Origin: Caulobacterales bacterium
GTDB lineage: Bacteria; Pseudomonadota; Alphaproteobacteria; Caulobacterales; Caulobacteraceae
NCBI GenBank assembly: GCA_017302335.1
Contig: JAFLCT010000010.1
Span: forward strand, 1 to 41,509
Length of the DNA stretch: 41,509 bases
Direction of reading: 5' to 3'
Made by a program: the position numbers and the translations under genes. This document shows positions 40,825-41,509 of this stretch, piece after piece (the first letter of the stretch is position 1; each line of letters opens with the position of its first letter). Below the pieces are notes generated by a model, which ran no database searches, was not told the DNA's origin, and saw nothing but the letters and a program-made list of their open reading frames with translations.

Positions 40825-41509
40825 ATGCCCACCCTATCCTGGCTGACTCGCGACGAGGACCTGAAGACGGCTGGCCGCGCGCCATACCGTTTGCTGCGGG
40901 AGGACCCGGCGCTGGGCGACGGCGACCCGAACGCCGGAAATATGCTGATCCAGGGCGACAATCTGGAGGCGCTGAAGGCGCTGCTGCCCTTCTACGCCGG
41001 GCGGGTGAAATGCATCTATATCGATCCGCCGTACAACACGCGCTCAGCCTTCGAACACTATGACGACAATCTGGAGCACAGCCGCTGGCTGGCCATGATG
41101 TGGCCCCGGCTGGAGCTGCTGCGCGAGCTGCTGGCCGACGACGGCTCCATCTGGGTGTCCATCGACGACAACGAGGGGCACTACCTCAAGGTCATCATGG
41201 ATGAAGTTTTTGGACGCGGAAATTTTGTGGGGAATGTTGTCTGGGAAAAGTCTGATAGTCCGAGAATGGATGCTGTGCATATGTCATCGCGCCATGACAA
41301 CACTATCTGTTTTTCTAGACATATTGATGCGGTTCAGTGGAATCGTTTACCTTCTGAGACGCCTGAACATTACGATCGCGTAGATGGCGAAGGCCGACGA
41401 TATTATCTCAAGCCTTTGCGAGCGATGGGTGGTCAAGGCGATAGCCGGATCGCACGTCCGACACTATATTATTCGCTTATGGCGCCGGACGAATCTGAGG
41501 TCTTTCCTA
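40825..41509 (+). CDS. Site-specific DNA (adenine) methyltransferase, N-terminal part (runs off the right edge)
   Basis: 228 codons are visible from ATG 40825. MLIQGDNLEALKALLPFYAGRVKCIYIDPPYNT contains the catalytic motif IV (DPPY) near residue 80. It is followed by RWLAMMWPRLELLRELLADDGSIWVSIDDNEGHYLKVIMDEVFG, typical of type III Mod and related beta-class enzymes that methylate adenine N6 using SAM. Motif I (FxGxG) should lie further on. The gene begins with host-like GC, then from about 41200 turns clearly AT-richer. No partner restriction gene can be seen because the window ends. It is divergent from rpsF, with 389 bp between the two starts. Confidence 0.88.
   Translation, partial: MPTLSWLTRDEDLKTAGRAPYRLLREDPALGDGDPNAGNMLIQGDNLEALKALLPFYAGRVKCIYIDPPYNTRSAFEHYDDNLEHSRWLAMMWPRLELLRELLADDGSIWVSIDDNEGHYLKVIMDEVFGRGNFVGNVVWEKSDSPRMDAVHMSSRHDNTICFSRHIDAVQWNRLPSETPEHYDRVDGEGRRYYLKPLRAMGGQGDSRIARPTLYYSLMAPDESEVFP

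Noticed and set aside
1..41509. tRNA or rRNA genes, CRISPR arrays, IS elements
   Set aside because: None were recognised by eye: no cloverleaf-like sequence with a T-loop GGTTCGAAT-type box, no regularly spaced repeats, and no transposase frame.

Overview
The window is about 41.5 kb of high-GC alphaproteobacterial DNA. Gene content and order suggest a member of the Caulobacterales, most likely Brevundimonas or a close relative. The basis is the rpsF-rpsR-rplI / dnaB-alr-radA-cvpA-purF block, the panB-TPR-bamB-der block, DUF6249/ECF sigma modules and an outer-membrane TonB receptor. The genus is an inference from gene content; no search was run.

Left part (1-15971) is accessory. It holds the 3' end of a thymidine phosphorylase-type gene, then a minus-strand copper-type cluster (DUF2933 protein, isoprenylcysteine-methyltransferase-like membrane protein, P1B ATPase with a CPD ion motif, small membrane protein). 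After these come acetate kinase, a divergent ATP-grasp-like protein and a translationally coupled pair of unknown genes, the first with a degenerate Mrr-like nuclease fold. A second segment (8881-15971) carries a complete copper/silver efflux operon (small secreted Cys/Met protein, CusC, CusB, CusA, CusF). It is bounded by two identical 18-bp direct repeats that read as the 3' end of guaA (Ile-Glu-Trp-Glu-stop), a known integration hotspot. No integrase lies between them, so it looks like a cis-mobilizable element accreted into a stacked guaA island. The right repeat overlaps the start codon of the next chromosomal gene.

Middle part (15968-27450) is chromosomal backbone: a metallophosphoesterase, GST, PhnB-like VOC protein, YffB/ArsC-like protein, and two tandem copies of a three-gene module (DUF6249 membrane protein, ECF sigma factor, small membrane protein that may be an anti-sigma factor) separated by a secreted exonuclease/endonuclease/phosphatase protein. 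Then follow panB, a TPR membrane protein, bamB and der.

Right part (27470-40599) is read leftward: rpsF-rpsR-rplI, a Rap1a/Tai-like secreted protein, a TonB-dependent receptor behind a SAM-I (S-box) riboswitch, then dnaB-alr-radA-cvpA-purF and an SDR oxidoreductase. DnaB contains a 348-residue in-frame intein inserted right after the Walker A lysine. It starts with Ala and carries the Trp/Cys/Thr signature of class 3 inteins plus two LAGLIDADG motifs. The window ends inside a site-specific DNA methyltransferase gene whose GC content drops sharply part-way through.

Most distinctive points: the class 3 DnaB intein, the SAM riboswitch apparently controlling a TonB receptor, the guaA-att-bounded Cus element, the CPD P1B ATPase, and the uncharacterised nuclease-like gene pair.
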